Assembly: GCA_905480565.1 (NCBI GenBank)
Contig: CAJQQW010000394.1
Coordinates: forward strand, 1 to 14,321
Reading direction: 5' to 3'
Source: an uncultured Halioglobus sp.
GTDB lineage: Bacteria; Pseudomonadota; Gammaproteobacteria; Pseudomonadales; Halieaceae
Length of the DNA stretch: 14,321 nt
In this document: positions 7,086 to 14,321 of the stretch, one piece after another
How positions within the stretch are numbered: the first letter of the stretch is position 1
How the letters are laid out: each line of letters starts with the position of its first letter
Position numbers and translations under genes: made by a program
Notes under the pieces: generated by a model
Seen by the model: the letters and a program-made list of their open reading frames with translations, nothing else
What the model was told of the DNA's origin: nothing
Databases searched by the model: none

Positions 7086-7248
7086 TACATATCAAAAGAC
7101 AAATAACTCATATCACAATCAAAGCTTGCCGAGGCAAGACACAATCAGTATCTTTTAGCTGTCGTTTTTTCTCGTGACATGACTTGGCTAAGATATTAGA
7201 ACACTCACCGCAACAGCAATCGCACGCACAAAAAATGGAAACGAAAAA
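7086..7248. other. AT-rich intergenic region upstream of the acyl-CoA synthetase
   Basis: 163 bases, richer in A and T than the flanking genes. It contains the short dyad CTTGCCGAGGCAAG near 7125-7138, too compact for a good terminator, and T-rich tracts such as the one near 7165. A promoter for the acyl-CoA synthetase gene should lie here, but no hexamer pair stands out. Confidence 0.4.
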
Positions 7249-9051
7249 ATGAGCATACGGGACGTTGTAGCCTCGCTGGTGGAAGTACCCACCCTCCTCC
7301 GCATTGCCAAGGAAGTTAAGCCCAAATCTCCCGACACAACAGACTGCTTCGCCGCGAGGTTGGAGTCAACAGTCTCTCGCTTTCCCGACAATACCGCAGT
7401 GATATTTGAGGGTCGCACACTGACGTGGCGAGACCTTAACGCTTCATCCAATCGTATCGCGTCCTCACTGACCGATCGAGGGATTAAGCATGGCGATACC
7501 GTCAGTCTTGTTATGGAGAACAGGGTTGAATTTCTCACGATATTAATCGCACTCAACAAACTCGGAGCAATAGCGGCGCTGATCAACACTAATCTCTCTG
7601 GACAAGGACTAGCGCACTGCATCACCATTACCGATTCACGCATGTGTATTTTTGGAGAGGAGCGTCTGCAATCAGTCGAGGGGGTGCATGACCTACCTGA
7701 ACTATCCGGGATAGAGTGCTGGCTGTTTGTCAGCGATAAGGGTGAGACACCGCCACCGGCGTGGTCAGAGCGCCTCGATGATAGCGGCGGTGCTGACAGC
7801 AACCCCGATCAAACCGGTCGCAATACCATAGACGATACCGCACTGTATATTTTTACCTCGGGAACAACCGGGCTGCCAAAGGCGTCCATTATCTCCAATC
7901 GCCGATTTTTAACGGCCTCTGCACTCTCGTATCTGGGGGGCATACAGTGCACGGAAGAAGACTGCATTTATCTCTGCCTGCCCCTTTATCACGGAACGGG
8001 ACTGTTCCTAGGGGTCGGCGCTGCTTTTGCTACTGGCGCCAGCATGTTCATCCGTCGCAAGTTTTCCGCCAGTCAGTTCATAGAGGAGACGCGGACGCAC
8101 AAAACCACCTGTTTTGTCTACATTGGCGAACTATGCAGATATCTGATGAATATAGAGCAGCGAGCGGACGACCATACATGCGCTGTTGCAAAAATGATGG
8201 GGAATGGGCTGCGCCCGGATGTCTGGCACGAATTCAAGAGCCGCTTTGGCATTAAGCGTGTAGCAGAGTTTTACGGTTCTAGCGAGGGCAATGTGGCCTT
8301 TGTAAATATGCTGAATAAGGACTGCACGGTTGGCACCACAACCATTCCTCTGGCACTAGTTGGCTACGACGTCGAGGAAGATGAGCTTCAGCGCAACGAA
8401 GCAGGAAATTTGATTAGGGTAAAAGACGGTGATCCAGGACTTTTGCTGGGAAAAATTACTCCTTCAACTATCTTTGAAGGATACACCAGCAAGGATGCCA
8501 CGGAGAAAAAAATCTTGCGCGATGTCTTCGAAAAAGGCGATACCTGGTTCAATACCGGCGATCTGATGCGAACAGTGGATGTGGGCTTCGCGTTCGGGTT
8601 GAAACACTACCAGTTCGTGGACCGTGTTGGTGACACCTTTCGTTGGAAGTCCGAGAATGTTTCTACCAACGAAGTCGGCGAGATAATCAATGCTCACGCA
8701 CAAATCGACTTCTGCAACGTCTACGGCGTCGAAATACCCAAAGCTGATGGTAAAGCCGGCATGGCCGCCTTGGTACTCGCAGATGGAGAGAGCTCTCTGG
8801 ACATCGAGACTTTCTCTGCTCACGTCAAGGAGCATCTGCCCGCATATGCTCGTCCAGTGTTTTTGCGTATTCAGCGGGAGATAGACACCACAGGAACATT
8901 CAAAATGGTAAAGGGTGAGTTACGCAAGGAGGGCTACGACGTTAGCAAAGTATCTGATCCCATCTATGTATTAAAGCCGCGCGGCGACGGCTATGAAACC
9001 CTGGATGCTGACTATGCCGCTATTATCAGAGCAGGAGAAGCGGGCTTCTAG
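7249..9051 (+). CDS. Long-chain acyl-CoA synthetase, FATP/very-long-chain type
   Basis: A 600-residue adenylate-forming enzyme that activates fatty acids to acyl-CoA through acyl-AMP. The ATP/AMP-binding loop is YIFTSGTTGLPKAS at 200-213. Further motifs are PLYHGTG at 245-251, YGSSEGN at 342-348, NTGDL at 435-439, and the stretch FVDRVGDTFRWKSENVSTNEV at 456-476. This last form is diagnostic of the FATP/SLC27 (FadD6-like) branch rather than classical FadD. TGTFKMVK near 548-555 lies where the C-terminal catalytic lysine region is expected. The ATG at 7249 has a GGA 10 bases upstream. A five-codon mini-frame starting at 7235 ends in an ATGA overlap with this start and may be chance. It stands apart from its neighbours by 163 bases on the left and converges with the DUF4136 gene on the right. 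Chain-length preference cannot be read from sequence. Confidence 0.92.
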   Translation: MSIRDVVASLVEVPTLLRIAKEVKPKSPDTTDCFAARLESTVSRFPDNTAVIFEGRTLTWRDLNASSNRIASSLTDRGIKHGDTVSLVMENRVEFLTILIALNKLGAIAALINTNLSGQGLAHCITITDSRMCIFGEERLQSVEGVHDLPELSGIECWLFVSDKGETPPPAWSERLDDSGGADSNPDQTGRNTIDDTALYIFTSGTTGLPKASIISNRRFLTASALSYLGGIQCTEEDCIYLCLPLYHGTGLFLGVGAAFATGASMFIRRKFSASQFIEETRTHKTTCFVYIGELCRYLMNIEQRADDHTCAVAKMMGNGLRPDVWHEFKSRFGIKRVAEFYGSSEGNVAFVNMLNKDCTVGTTTIPLALVGYDVEEDELQRNEAGNLIRVKDGDPGLLLGKITPSTIFEGYTSKDATEKKILRDVFEKGDTWFNTGDLMRTVDVGFAFGLKHYQFVDRVGDTFRWKSENVSTNEVGEIINAHAQIDFCNVYGVEIPKADGKAGMAALVLADGESSLDIETFSAHVKEHLPAYARPVFLRIQREIDTTGTFKMVKGELRKEGYDVSKVSDPIYVLKPRGDGYETLDADYAAIIRAGEAGF

Positions 9052-9070
9052 AAATGACTGTGTGACCGCG

Positions 9071-9093
9071 GGCTTCCCCTATTTCAGGGGGCC
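9071..9093. terminator. Possible bidirectional terminator hairpin between convergent genes
   Basis: CCCCT-ATTTC-AGGGG at 9076-9090 forms a 5-base-pair stem with a 5-base loop, extended by GGC/GCC across a two-base bulge. It sits where the acyl-CoA synthetase gene and the DUF4136 gene converge and overlaps the stop of the latter. There is no T tract on either side, so intrinsic termination is uncertain. Confidence 0.35.
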
Positions 9094-9608
9094 ACGTCGG
9101 GAGGGAAGTCAGCAAGTATTGCTCGAGCGGCCTTCTCACGGAATACAACCCCTTCTGCAGACTCCGGTTGAATATGCATATGCGCCTTGAAGATTGCGCG
9201 CCACTTGGGCTGCAAAACGATCGGATCTATCATATTCACGTACAGTGTGCCGGTTATATACTCCGGAGCTGCAGGGTCGAACGGGCTGAGTCTGCTACTT
9301 TCGCTAGTAATATACCTCCAGGACAGAAACATGTCCGCCTCGGCATTGGCTGAAACGACTTCGAAGCCGCGCTGCAATAACGCCTCAGTGAGGGCTGTAT
9401 CGATGCGGCTGATCTGGCGGTCGGTTATCAGCATGGTTGCAATTGTGTCTCTGGCGATTGGCTGAATCGCAATTTTCTTCACAGCACTGAAATCGTAATT
9501 CCGGTCATACTCTATCGTCGGCGTTATCGCGGAATTGACATTGACACAAGCCTGTAACAGCAGGACCGCGCCAAGCGTAAGCCATCGTGAGTAATTGATC
9601 ACCTGCAT
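9084..9608 (-). CDS. DUF4136-domain lipoprotein
   Basis: A 174-residue predicted lipoprotein. The N-terminus is a short basic/hydrophobic signal with lipobox LLQAC, making Cys21 the lipidated residue. The mature protein matches DUF4136 in layout: YDRNYDFSAVKKIAI near 34-48, DRQISRIDTALTEALLQRGFEVV in the middle, a YVN strand in TGTLYVNMID, and a C-terminal ARAILADFPP. The family consists of outer-membrane or periplasmic lipoproteins of unknown function. Residues after Cys21 (VNVN) carry no Asp at +2, which would suggest outer-membrane sorting. GGGAGAG lies 6 bases before the ATG. It is 84 bases downstream of fpr on the same strand; the intervening inverted repeat leaves open whether they share a transcript. 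Confidence 0.85.
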   Translation of the reverse strand: MQVINYSRWLTLGAVLLLQACVNVNSAITPTIEYDRNYDFSAVKKIAIQPIARDTIATMLITDRQISRIDTALTEALLQRGFEVVSANAEADMFLSWRYITSESSRLSPFDPAAPEYITGTLYVNMIDPIVLQPKWRAIFKAHMHIQPESAEGVVFREKAARAILADFPPDVAP

Positions 9609-9643
9609 GTCACACTCTCCCTGTTAACTTCAAAGGTTATACC

Positions 9644-9680
9644 GGTGCACAGTTAATCACGATGACAGCTAAACTGCACC
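9644..9680. other. Inverted repeat between fpr and the DUF4136 gene
   Basis: GGTGCACAGTT (9644-9654) and AACTGCACC (9672-9680) are complementary apart from a two-base bulge and are separated by 17 bases. On the fpr transcript this would fold as a hairpin just past the stop codon. It could be a terminator or RNA-stability element for fpr, or an operator for the lipoprotein gene. No U tract follows. Confidence 0.4.
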
Positions 9681-9692
9681 TGGCAGGCGTGT

Positions 9693-10466
9693 TTACGATT
9701 CTACAAATGCACGCTCCACCACGTAGTGCCCTGCATCGCCGTGACGCGCCTCGATAAACCCCTGACCATCCAACAATGCGCCTGTCTCTTTTAACATGGC
9801 GGGGCTGCCACAAATCATGAATCGATCATCCTCCGTGTTTACCGGCGGCAGCCCTATATCCGCTGCCAGCCTCCCTGTGCGTAACAAATCTGTCAGACGA
9901 CCATTATTCGCGAACTGCTCCCGGGTCACAGTGGGGTAATAGATCAGCTTCTCACTGATCGCCTCCCCTAGGTACTCGTGCCGCGGCAAGTGTTCCGTAA
10001 TCAATTCCCGGTAAGCCAGTTCTTCTGTATAGCGGCAGCCATGAGTGAGTATTACCCTATCGAAGCCGTCGTAAATTTCCGGATCTCGAATGATGCTAAG
10101 GAACGGCGCCAATCCGGTGCCAGTGGCGATCAGATACAGGTGTCTGCCCGGCAACAGGTTATCCTGTACCAACGTGCCCGTGGCCTTGCTGTTGACCAGC
10201 ACCTCGTCGCCCACATCTATGTGTTGTAACCTGGATGTAAGCGGACCATCAGGCACCTTGATGCTGAAAAATTCCAACTCGTCCTCATAGTTTGCGCTCG
10301 CCATACTGTAGGCCCGCATCAGCGGTCGACCAGCGTGACGCAGGCCGATCATAGTGAAATGCCCATTGCTGAATCGAAACCCTGGACTGCGCGTGGTTTT
10401 AAAACTGAACAGCCGATCTGTCCAGTGGTGAACCGCCGTTACCTGTTCGGTAAGTAACTGAGCCAT
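9693..10466 (-). CDS. fpr: Ferredoxin/flavodoxin--NADP+ reductase
   Basis: A 257-residue FAD enzyme of the bacterial Fpr type (Azotobacter/Pseudomonas subclass), which moves electrons between NADPH and ferredoxin or flavodoxin in the cytoplasm. Motifs are the FAD-binding RAYS at 51-54, FSIKV at 67-71, GPLTSRLQH at 74-82, GTGLAPF at 116-122 for the NADP domain, CGSPAML at 219-225, and the C-terminal YVVERAFVE typical of this subclass. AGGAGG precedes the ATG. It is divergent from a LysR gene across 106 bases, the same layout as fpr and finR in Pseudomonas, where FinR activates fpr under superoxide or sulfite-related stress. That control is therefore likely here but is inferred from synteny. 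Confidence 0.94.
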   Translation of the reverse strand: MAQLLTEQVTAVHHWTDRLFSFKTTRSPGFRFSNGHFTMIGLRHAGRPLMRAYSMASANYEDELEFFSIKVPDGPLTSRLQHIDVGDEVLVNSKATGTLVQDNLLPGRHLYLIATGTGLAPFLSIIRDPEIYDGFDRVILTHGCRYTEELAYRELITEHLPRHEYLGEAISEKLIYYPTVTREQFANNGRLTDLLRTGRLAADIGLPPVNTEDDRFMICGSPAMLKETGALLDGQGFIEARHGDAGHYVVERAFVES

Positions 10467-10572
10467 TGGGGACTACCTCCTCACACATTCGGTTGGGGTA
10501 GACTAGGGGCTGGCAATATATAGGTAAAACAGATATATTAGATATTGTATATCGTTTTAATAGATATAGAAA
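10467..10572. promoter_or_regulatory. fpr-finR divergent promoter region with candidate LysR site
   Basis: 106 bases, strongly AT-rich on the finR side. It contains the dyad GATATA-N10-TATATC at 10532-10553, a size and shape suited to a LysR-type regulator site between divergent promoters. In Pseudomonas, FinR acts on fpr from this kind of position. The low complexity of the AT run means the dyad could be chance. Confidence 0.5.
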
Positions 10573-11460
10573 ATGCGCTACACACTGAGACAGCTGGAAG
10601 TTTTCCTCGCCACGGCCCGGCACGAGAACGTAACACGCGCCGCACAGGCATTGGCTATGTCCCAATCTGCAGCCAGCGGGGCCCTTTCCGAACTGGAAAA
10701 CCAGTTCGATATCAAGCTATTCGACCGCCTCGGTAAACGCCTGCAGCTCAGCCAACTGGGCATGCAACTGCGACCTGAGGCAGAGCGCTTGCTGGAGCAG
10801 GCAAAGAGCTTCGAACAAAATCTGTCTGGCGATAACGTTATCGGCGGCCTGCGCATCGGTGCCACACTGACTATTGGCAATTACATAGCGGTCAATATGA
10901 TCGCTGATTACAAACGCCTGCATCCTATGGCAGATATCGCGCTGCAGGTGGCCAATACCCAAAGTATTGCCAAACAGGTAGCAAGCTTCGAGCTCGACAT
11001 GGGCCTGATAGAGGGAGAACTCGCACACGCCGATCTAAATATTGCTCACTGGCGTCAGGATGAACTGGTTGTATTTGCGGCCCCCGAACACTACCTCGCA
11101 AAGTCCAAACAGATCAGCCATGAGGACCTGCTCAAGCAACGTTGGATCGTCAGGGAACAGGGGTCGGGCACTCGCCAGGCGTTTGATCGGGCCATGCAAG
11201 GGATCCTGCCGGATCTTTACATCGCAATGGAATTACAACACACAGAAGCAATTAAACGCGCCGTAGAGGCGGGCCTGGGTGTTGGCTGCCTGTCAAAAAT
11301 CTGTCTGTCTGATGCATTCCGGCGCGGCTCACTCGTTCCGCTGTCTATCCCCGACCGCGATTTTCAGCGGGAGTGGTATCTCATTACGCACCGACACAAG
11401 TTTCAAAGCGCGGCGCTCAAGGAGTGGCTGGAACTCTGCCAAGCGCGTTGGTCCGGCTGA
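10573..11460 (+). CDS. finR: LysR-type transcriptional regulator, FinR-like
   Basis: A 295-residue LysR-family regulator. The N-terminal winged helix-turn-helix spans roughly 4-63, with [20 protein letters not shown], the recognition segment [17 protein letters not shown], and [15 protein letters not shown]. Residues about 90-295 form the periplasmic-binding-protein-like effector domain. In Pseudomonas, FinR lies divergent to fpr and activates it; the same arrangement here is the main reason for the name. The ATG gives the standard LysR N-terminus, but I see no Shine-Dalgarno before it, only an A/T-rich stretch, so translation may be weak or leaderless. The next plus-strand gene is frmA 79 bases on, so FinR might also influence the formaldehyde genes, but no sequence evidence shows this. 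Confidence 0.88.
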   Translation: MRYTLRQLEVFLATARHENVTRAAQALAMSQSAASGALSELENQFDIKLFDRLGKRLQLSQLGMQLRPEAERLLEQAKSFEQNLSGDNVIGGLRIGATLTIGNYIAVNMIADYKRLHPMADIALQVANTQSIAKQVASFELDMGLIEGELAHADLNIAHWRQDELVVFAAPEHYLAKSKQISHEDLLKQRWIVREQGSGTRQAFDRAMQGILPDLYIAMELQHTEAIKRAVEAGLGVGCLSKICLSDAFRRGSLVPLSIPDRDFQREWYLITHRHKFQSAALKEWLELCQARWSG

Positions 11461-11539
11461 AGCGCGCGACCGGTTTAACTCCTTCAAGCTTACCGTTAAA
11501 CTATGTGACACTTATTTTCGGGTACACAGGGTTATCAAA

Positions 11540-12646
11540 ATGAAAACACGCGCAGCTGTCGCATTTGGGGCGGGGAAGCCACTTGAAATTGTAGACGTTG
11601 ACCTTGAAGGACCGAAGGCAGGCGAAGTTATGGTGGAGGTTAAGGCCACCGGCATCTGCCACACTGACGCTTTTACACTGTCCGGCGACGATCCCGAGGG
11701 CGCTTTCCCTGCCATTCTTGGACATGAGGGCGCAGGAATCGTGGTCGACGTCGGCGATGGCGTCACATCTGTCAAACCAGGTGACCACGTGATCCCTCTC
11801 TACACCCCTGAATGCCGCGAGTGTAATTTCTGCCTTCATCCCAAAACAAACCTGTGCCAGGCCATTCGCACTACACAGGGTCAGGGTGTTATGCCGGACG
11901 GAAGCAGTCGTTTTTCGCTTGATGGCAGTCCCATACTGCACTACATGGGCTGCTCCACGTTCTCCAATTATACAGTCTTGCCAGAAATAGCCGTGGCCAA
12001 GGTTCGCGAGGATGCACCCTTCGACAAGATATGCTACATCGGCTGCGGTGTAACCACCGGGATAGGCGCGGTGGCCTTCACCATGAACGTAGAAGCCGGG
12101 GCTACAGTGGCAGTTTTCGGCCTCGGCGGTATCGGGCTGAATGTCATTCAGGGCGCGCGCATGGTGGGTGCAACACGAATCATCGGCATCGATACCAACC
12201 CTGCAAAGGACGCACTTGGCCGCAGCTTTGGCATGACCGATTTTGTCAACCCCAGAGAAGTGGATAACGTCGTGGATCACCTGATCGACATGACAGGTGG
12301 CGGCGTGGACTACAGTTTTGAGTGCATCGGCAATGTGGACGTCATGCGTCAGGCACTCGAATGCTGCCATAAGGGATGGGGACAAAGCTGTATTATCGGC
12401 GTCGCTGGTGCTGGCAAGGAGATTTCGACACGGCCGTTCCAACTGGTCACCGGCCGATCATGGCGCGGCACCGCTTTCGGCGGCGCCCGGGGACGCACCG
12501 ATGTCCCCAAGATCGTCGATTGGTATATGGAGGGAAGAATCAATATTGATGACTTGATTACTCACACCATGCCATTGAATGACATCAACAAAGCCTTTGA
12601 CCTTATGCACAGCGGCGAAAGTATTCGCTCCGTAGTGCTCTATTAG
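11540..12646 (+). CDS. frmA: S-(hydroxymethyl)glutathione dehydrogenase / class III alcohol dehydrogenase
   Basis: A 368-residue zinc enzyme that oxidises S-hydroxymethylglutathione, formed from formaldehyde and glutathione, to S-formylglutathione with NAD; class III ADHs also reduce S-nitrosoglutathione. Catalytic zinc ligands are Cys40 (GICHTD), His62 with Glu63 (GHEGAG) and Cys169 (GCGVTTG). Structural zinc ligands are Cys92, Cys95, Cys98 and Cys106. The Rossmann motif is GLGGIGL at 194-200, with Asp218 for [18 protein letters not shown] near 323-337 is typical of class III. I chose ATG 11540, with AGGG 8 bases upstream, because it gives the standard MKTRAAVAF start; the longer frame overlaps finR. 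frmB follows 14 bases downstream, giving the two-step pathway to formate. Confidence 0.97.
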   Translation: MKTRAAVAFGAGKPLEIVDVDLEGPKAGEVMVEVKATGICHTDAFTLSGDDPEGAFPAILGHEGAGIVVDVGDGVTSVKPGDHVIPLYTPECRECNFCLHPKTNLCQAIRTTQGQGVMPDGSSRFSLDGSPILHYMGCSTFSNYTVLPEIAVAKVREDAPFDKICYIGCGVTTGIGAVAFTMNVEAGATVAVFGLGGIGLNVIQGARMVGATRIIGIDTNPAKDALGRSFGMTDFVNPREVDNVVDHLIDMTGGGVDYSFECIGNVDVMRQALECCHKGWGQSCIIGVAGAGKEISTRPFQLVTGRSWRGTAFGGARGRTDVPKIVDWYMEGRINIDDLITHTMPLNDINKAFDLMHSGESIRSVVLY

Positions 12647-12660
12647 CGCCGGCGGCAATT

Positions 12661-13494
12661 ATGGATATCGTTGGAGAACATAAATCTTTTGGCGGTCGAC
12701 AACTGCGTTTTACCCACGCGGCTGACACGCTGGGATGCGAAATGAACCTCTCTGTCTACCTGCCTCCCGCGGCGGAACACGGACAAGTGCCCGTTTTGTA
12801 TTGGCTCTCTGGACTAACCTGCACTGACGAAAATTTTGTGCATAAAGCGGGCGCACAGCAATACGCCGCCGAGCATGGTGTGGCAATTGTCGCCCCGGAT
12901 ACCAGTCCGCGCGGAGAAACAATACCCGATGATCCGGACGCAGCCTATGACTTCGGCCTGGGCGCTGGATTTTACGTCAACGCGACACAGGCGCCATGGT
13001 CAACGCACTATCAAATGTACGATTACGTGGTGGAAGAGTTGCCGCAGGTTGTCACTTCTGCATGCCCGATTGACGGCGAAAGAGCTGGGATTTTTGGCCA
13101 TTCCATGGGCGGCCACGGCGCGCTGAGCATCGCCCTGAAAAATCCCCGACGCTACCGTTCGGTATCCGCATTCTCACCCATTTGCTCGCCTTCGAATTGT
13201 CCCTGGGGCATCAAAGCACTGAGCAACTACATCGGAGACGACAAGAACGCCTGGAAAGCCCATGACAGCGCGGAACTTGTCCGCAACGCAGAACAACATC
13301 TACCCGTTCTGGTGGATCAGGGCGAAGCGGACGACTTCCTAGAAGAGCAATTAAAGACTGATCTGCTTGAACAGGCCAGCGCCGAAGCAGGCTACCCTAT
13401 GAGCATTCGCCGGCAACCCGGCTATAATCATAGTTACTTCTTCATCGCGACCTTTATCGCGGAACATATCGAGTTTCATTCACGTTACGTGTAG
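12661..13494 (+). CDS. frmB: S-formylglutathione hydrolase
   Basis: A 277-residue esterase-D-family alpha/beta hydrolase that splits S-formylglutathione into formate and glutathione, the step after FrmA. The catalytic triad is Ser148 in GHSMGGHGAL, Asp224 in DQGEADDFL, and His257 in GYNHSYFF; the spacing (76 and 109 residues after the Ser) equals that of E. coli FrmB as I recall it. Other family landmarks are YWLSGLTCTDENFVHKAGAQ at 47-66, DTSPRGE at 80-86, GFYVNATQAPW at 103-113, and SAFSPICSPSNCPWG at 169-183. The start is ATG 12661 with only a weak purine-rich site, consistent with coupling to frmA. The length is normal for the family. The gene symbol fghA is also used for this enzyme. Confidence 0.96.
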   Translation: MDIVGEHKSFGGRQLRFTHAADTLGCEMNLSVYLPPAAEHGQVPVLYWLSGLTCTDENFVHKAGAQQYAAEHGVAIVAPDTSPRGETIPDDPDAAYDFGLGAGFYVNATQAPWSTHYQMYDYVVEELPQVVTSACPIDGERAGIFGHSMGGHGALSIALKNPRRYRSVSAFSPICSPSNCPWGIKALSNYIGDDKNAWKAHDSAELVRNAEQHLPVLVDQGEADDFLEEQLKTDLLEQASAEAGYPMSIRRQPGYNHSYFFIATFIAEHIEFHSRYV

Positions 13495-13553
13495 CGCCAG
13501 CCAGCATAATCCCGGCCGGGCACTATGACTGAACAACCCAAAGGAGATAAACC

Positions 13554-13820
13554 ATGCATGATGATCTGCAAGCACTGTGGAAGAAGATCAAGACTCAGCG
13601 AGATGAACTAGTGGTTCAATCACATCTGGCGAAATCAGAGTTCAAAGACGAGTGGGACAAGTTGGAAGTTAAGTGGCAATCGGCTGAGAAAAGCCTGAAC
13701 AAACTTGAGACAGAGGCCAAGGAAGCAACTGAAGATATCGGACAGGCGACAAAGGTCGTCATGGATGAGTTGTCTTCAGCCTACAACCGGATCAAAGACA
13801 GATTATCCGACCAAGACTAA
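13554..13820 (+). CDS. Small coiled-coil protein of unknown function
   Basis: An 88-residue, highly charged, probably all-helical soluble protein that I do not recognise as a named family. It has no signal peptide, no cysteine and no membrane segment. Heptad-like spacing of hydrophobic residues runs through residues about 5-60 (LWKKIKTQRDEL, EFKDEWDKLEVKW, AEKSLNKLETEAKEATED), followed by a second amphipathic helix (VVMDELSSAYNRIKDRL). A strong AAGGAG lies 7 bases before the ATG, so it is likely well translated. It sits 59 bases after frmB on the same strand and may be part of that transcript. Similar short coiled-coil proteins are common as unannotated stress-related genes; any link to formaldehyde handling is only by position. 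Confidence 0.8.
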   Translation: MHDDLQALWKKIKTQRDELVVQSHLAKSEFKDEWDKLEVKWQSAEKSLNKLETEAKEATEDIGQATKVVMDELSSAYNRIKDRLSDQD

Positions 13821-13831
13821 CGGAAATAATA

Positions 13832-13877
13832 AAGCGGAACAGACCCGTCGTTGTGGATTGCGAGGGTCCATCCGCTT
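13832..13877 (+). other. Inverted repeat (hairpin) between the coiled-coil gene and the dioxygenase gene
   Basis: AAGCGGA (13832-13838) pairs with TCCGCTT (13871-13877), and inside it GACCC (13842-13846) pairs with GGGTC (13864-13868), giving 12 base pairs with a small internal loop and a 17-base apical loop. No T tract follows, so it is not a textbook intrinsic terminator. It could be a leader structure for the dioxygenase mRNA or a 3' stabilising element for the coiled-coil gene. Confidence 0.45.
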
Positions 13878-13925
13878 GCCCCACGGTATAGCAGAGCGCA
13901 GATCACGGGAGGTTCGGACAGTACC

Positions 13926-14321
13926 ATGCTAGACATCAAACCTCTGACCGGAGCTCTGGGCGCAGAAATCGGTGGCGTAGACTTTCGTCAGAAACTAAAT
14001 GATGACGACGTACGCACTATCCGTGAGCTTCTCAATGCGTATGAGGTGATTTTTTTTCGAGACCAGGACATCAGTCCGCAGCAGCAGAAAGAGCTTGCAC
14101 TGCGTCTCGGGCCACTGCAAACACACCCAGCCTATGACACGGTTGCAGGCTTCCCGGAAATTACTATTCTTGAGAGCACACCGGAGAAACCGACAAAAAT
14201 TGAGGCCTGGCACTCTGATATGACCTTTCGGCAACACCCTCCAATGGCAACCGTATTACGATCCATAACGGTCCCTGCGCGGGGCGGGGACACGCTGTGG
14301 TCCAGCATGAGCGCAGCATAC
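13926..14321 (+). CDS. TauD/TfdA-family Fe(II)/2-oxoglutarate dioxygenase, partial
   Basis: The first 132 residues of a gene cut by the window end. The family uses Fe(II), oxygen and 2-oxoglutarate to hydroxylate substrates such as taurine, 2,4-D or alkyl sulfates. Visible features are the opening IKPLTGALGAEIGGVDF at 4-20, VIFFRDQDISPQQQKELALRLGPL at 41-64, and the iron-binding HxD at His96 and Asp98 in EAWHSDMTF, followed by ITVPARGGDTLWSSM, which fits the conserved GGDT segment. The second iron His and the 2-oxoglutarate Arg lie beyond the window. ATG 13926 is preceded by GGGAGG with a rather long 13-base spacing. It follows the coiled-coil gene by 105 bases on the same strand. The substrate is unknown. 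Confidence 0.92.
   Translation, partial: MLDIKPLTGALGAEIGGVDFRQKLNDDDVRTIRELLNAYEVIFFRDQDISPQQQKELALRLGPLQTHPAYDTVAGFPEITILESTPEKPTKIEAWHSDMTFRQHPPMATVLRSITVPARGGDTLWSSMSAAY

Noticed and set aside
7125..7138. CTTGCCGAGGCAAG as a terminator after the YbhP-like gene
   Set aside because: The stem allows only a very small loop and no U run follows it directly.
7235..7252. Five-codon mini-frame ending in ATGA at the acyl-CoA synthetase start
   Set aside because: A lysine-rich mini-frame in an A-rich leader is easily chance; no attenuator structure accompanies it.
11501..12442. A 313-codon open frame on the minus strand
   Set aside because: It lies antisense to frmA, which has full zinc and cofactor motifs; the minus-frame product shows no recognisable domain.
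13511..13520. Palindrome CCCGGCCGGG after frmB
   Set aside because: It has no loop and no T tract, so it cannot be called a terminator, and a GC-only 10-mer of this kind can arise by chance.

Overview
The window reads as a chromosomal segment from a gammaproteobacterium. The evidence is a FinR/Fpr-type divergent pair as in Pseudomonas, an E. coli YbhP-like protein, proteobacterial frmA-frmB formaldehyde genes, a DUF3391 HD-GYP protein, and moderate GC content. A marine Halieaceae/Cellvibrionales-like host is a plausible guess from the gene mix, but the sequence alone does not prove it. I see no transposase, integrase, CRISPR array, tRNA or rRNA.

Left block (1-3887, all minus strand). In order of transcription this holds an HD-GYP signalling protein with an altered HD motif, then two GAPDH-family genes joined by an ATGA overlap, then the start of a secreted SYLF-domain protein that runs off the window. 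The upstream GAPDH copy has lost the catalytic cysteine (Pro instead) and several substrate-site residues. The downstream copy has an intact active site. This dead/live pair is the most unusual thing here.

Middle block (3888-9051, plus strand). A 330-bp divergent intergenic region rich in inverted repeats leads into three closely packed genes: a PQQ-type sugar dehydrogenase fused to a cytochrome c domain, a CDP-alcohol phosphatidyltransferase, and a YbhP-like endonuclease/exonuclease/phosphatase-fold protein. The last two suggest phospholipid synthesis or remodelling. After a 163-bp gap comes a FATP-type long-chain acyl-CoA synthetase.

Right block. On the minus strand, fpr (ferredoxin/flavodoxin-NADP reductase) is followed by a DUF4136 lipoprotein. 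Divergent from fpr is the LysR regulator finR. Downstream of finR, on the plus strand, are frmA and frmB (glutathione-dependent formaldehyde oxidation), a small coiled-coil protein of unknown function, and the N-terminal part of a TauD/TfdA-family Fe(II)/2-oxoglutarate dioxygenase cut by the window end. Together this block looks like redox and formaldehyde/one-carbon stress handling.
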